Source: an uncultured Hoeflea sp. (GTDB lineage: Bacteria; Pseudomonadota; Alphaproteobacteria; Rhizobiales; Rhizobiaceae). From it: a stretch of 64,000 nt of DNA. Positions 63,803 through 64,000 of the stretch are shown here, in pieces. The notes under the pieces are model-generated. The model ran no database searches. It was not told where the DNA came from and saw only the letters and a list, made by a program, of their open reading frames with translations. The first letter of the stretch is position 1. Each line of letters starts with the position of its first letter. The stretch is from contig NZ_CANMVK010000001.1 in the NCBI RefSeq assembly GCF_947501405.1, forward strand, positions 1,884,912 through 1,948,911, written 5' to 3'. The translations under genes and the position numbers were made by a program.

Positions 63803-64000
63803 TTACCTGAGAAAGAACCGTGAATTGCCGGCGTGGGTGTACTGCATGCTTTCCAGCAGCTGGATGTATTTTGATTCCGCGTAATTGGCGCGAAGCAGGG
63901 CGTAGTAGGCTTGTACCCTCTTGTTGTCCCTGATCCTTGGCGGCGTGGTGATCGTCGGATACTCATCGAGCAGGCCCGCAGCATCGAGGACTTTCTTTTC
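63803..64000 (-). CDS. C-terminal part of an unrecognised protein, start outside window
   Basis: Minus-strand reading from base 64000 is open for 65 codons to a TAA at 63805-63803. The translation includes VLDAAGLLDEYPTITTPP and AYYALLRANYAESKYIQLLE and ends NSRFFLR, with natural amino acid composition and codon use. The family is not recognised; the N-terminus lies beyond the window. Confidence 0.72.
   Translation of the reverse strand, partial: EKKVLDAAGLLDEYPTITTPPRIRDNKRVQAYYALLRANYAESKYIQLLESMQYTHAGNSRFFLR

Overview
This 64 kb window looks like chromosome of a high-GC alphaproteobacterium of the Rhizobiales (Hyphomicrobiales), Rhizobiaceae/Phyllobacteriaceae-like. The gene orders fabD-fabG-acpP-fabF-mltG-yicC-gmk and lptF-lptG-lptD-surA-pdxA-rsmA beside pepA-holC are typical of that group, as are the rhizobial-type UvrC and PgsA. 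No rRNA, tRNA, CRISPR array, phage gene or transposase was recognised. Both ends cut genes: a class III aminotransferase on the left and an unrecognised minus-strand gene on the right.

Layout. 0-13.6 kb is mixed metabolism: cyclopropane fatty acid synthase, a Tat-exported multicopper oxidase, a molybdopterin oxidoreductase, RlmJ, a Crp/Fnr regulator divergent from a His-rich exported protein, an RNase T2 lipoprotein, a GST, diacylglycerol kinase, an outer-membrane barrel, a Ca/Na antiporter and a pteridine-reductase-like SDR. 13.6-19 kb holds uvrC, two small unknown genes (one with nine cysteines), pgsA-moaD-moaE and a secreted DUF4344 metallopeptidase. 19-22.5 kb is a two-gene module (DUF1611 protein plus alanine-racemase-fold protein) lying between intact ndk and a degenerate second copy of the ndk 3' end. 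22.6-32.4 kb has a LysR/glutathionyl-hydroquinone reductase pair, a GST, VapBC, an ABC-F ATPase, Ada, a PEP-mutase-family enzyme and proteins of unknown role.

32.4-42.3 kb is envelope and housekeeping: holC-pepA on the minus strand, divergent from lptF-lptG-lptD-surA-pdxA-rsmA, most of which are joined by 1-4 base overlaps. 42.4-53.5 kb is an accessory block: a globin-coupled chemoreceptor; methionine gamma-lyase with its own Lrp regulator; threonine dehydratase plus an AceE-like E1 enzyme with another Lrp regulator; and a NarL-type two-component system. The two lyase/dehydratase genes both produce 2-oxobutyrate, and the E1-like enzyme is a plausible consumer. 53.5-60 kb is the gmk-yicC-mltG-fabF-acpP-fabG-fabD block on the minus strand. 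60.2-63.7 kb has an ArsR-SRPBCC-YCII cassette, a monooxygenase-fold protein, DUF1761 and an aldo/keto reductase.

Points most worth a second look are the ndk 3'-end duplication around the DUF1611/racemase module, the 2-oxobutyrate block with two Lrp genes and two clear palindromes, the nine-cysteine protein after uvrC, an RNase T2 with Gln at a catalytic Glu position, and a cluster of three perfect inverted repeats next to gmk.
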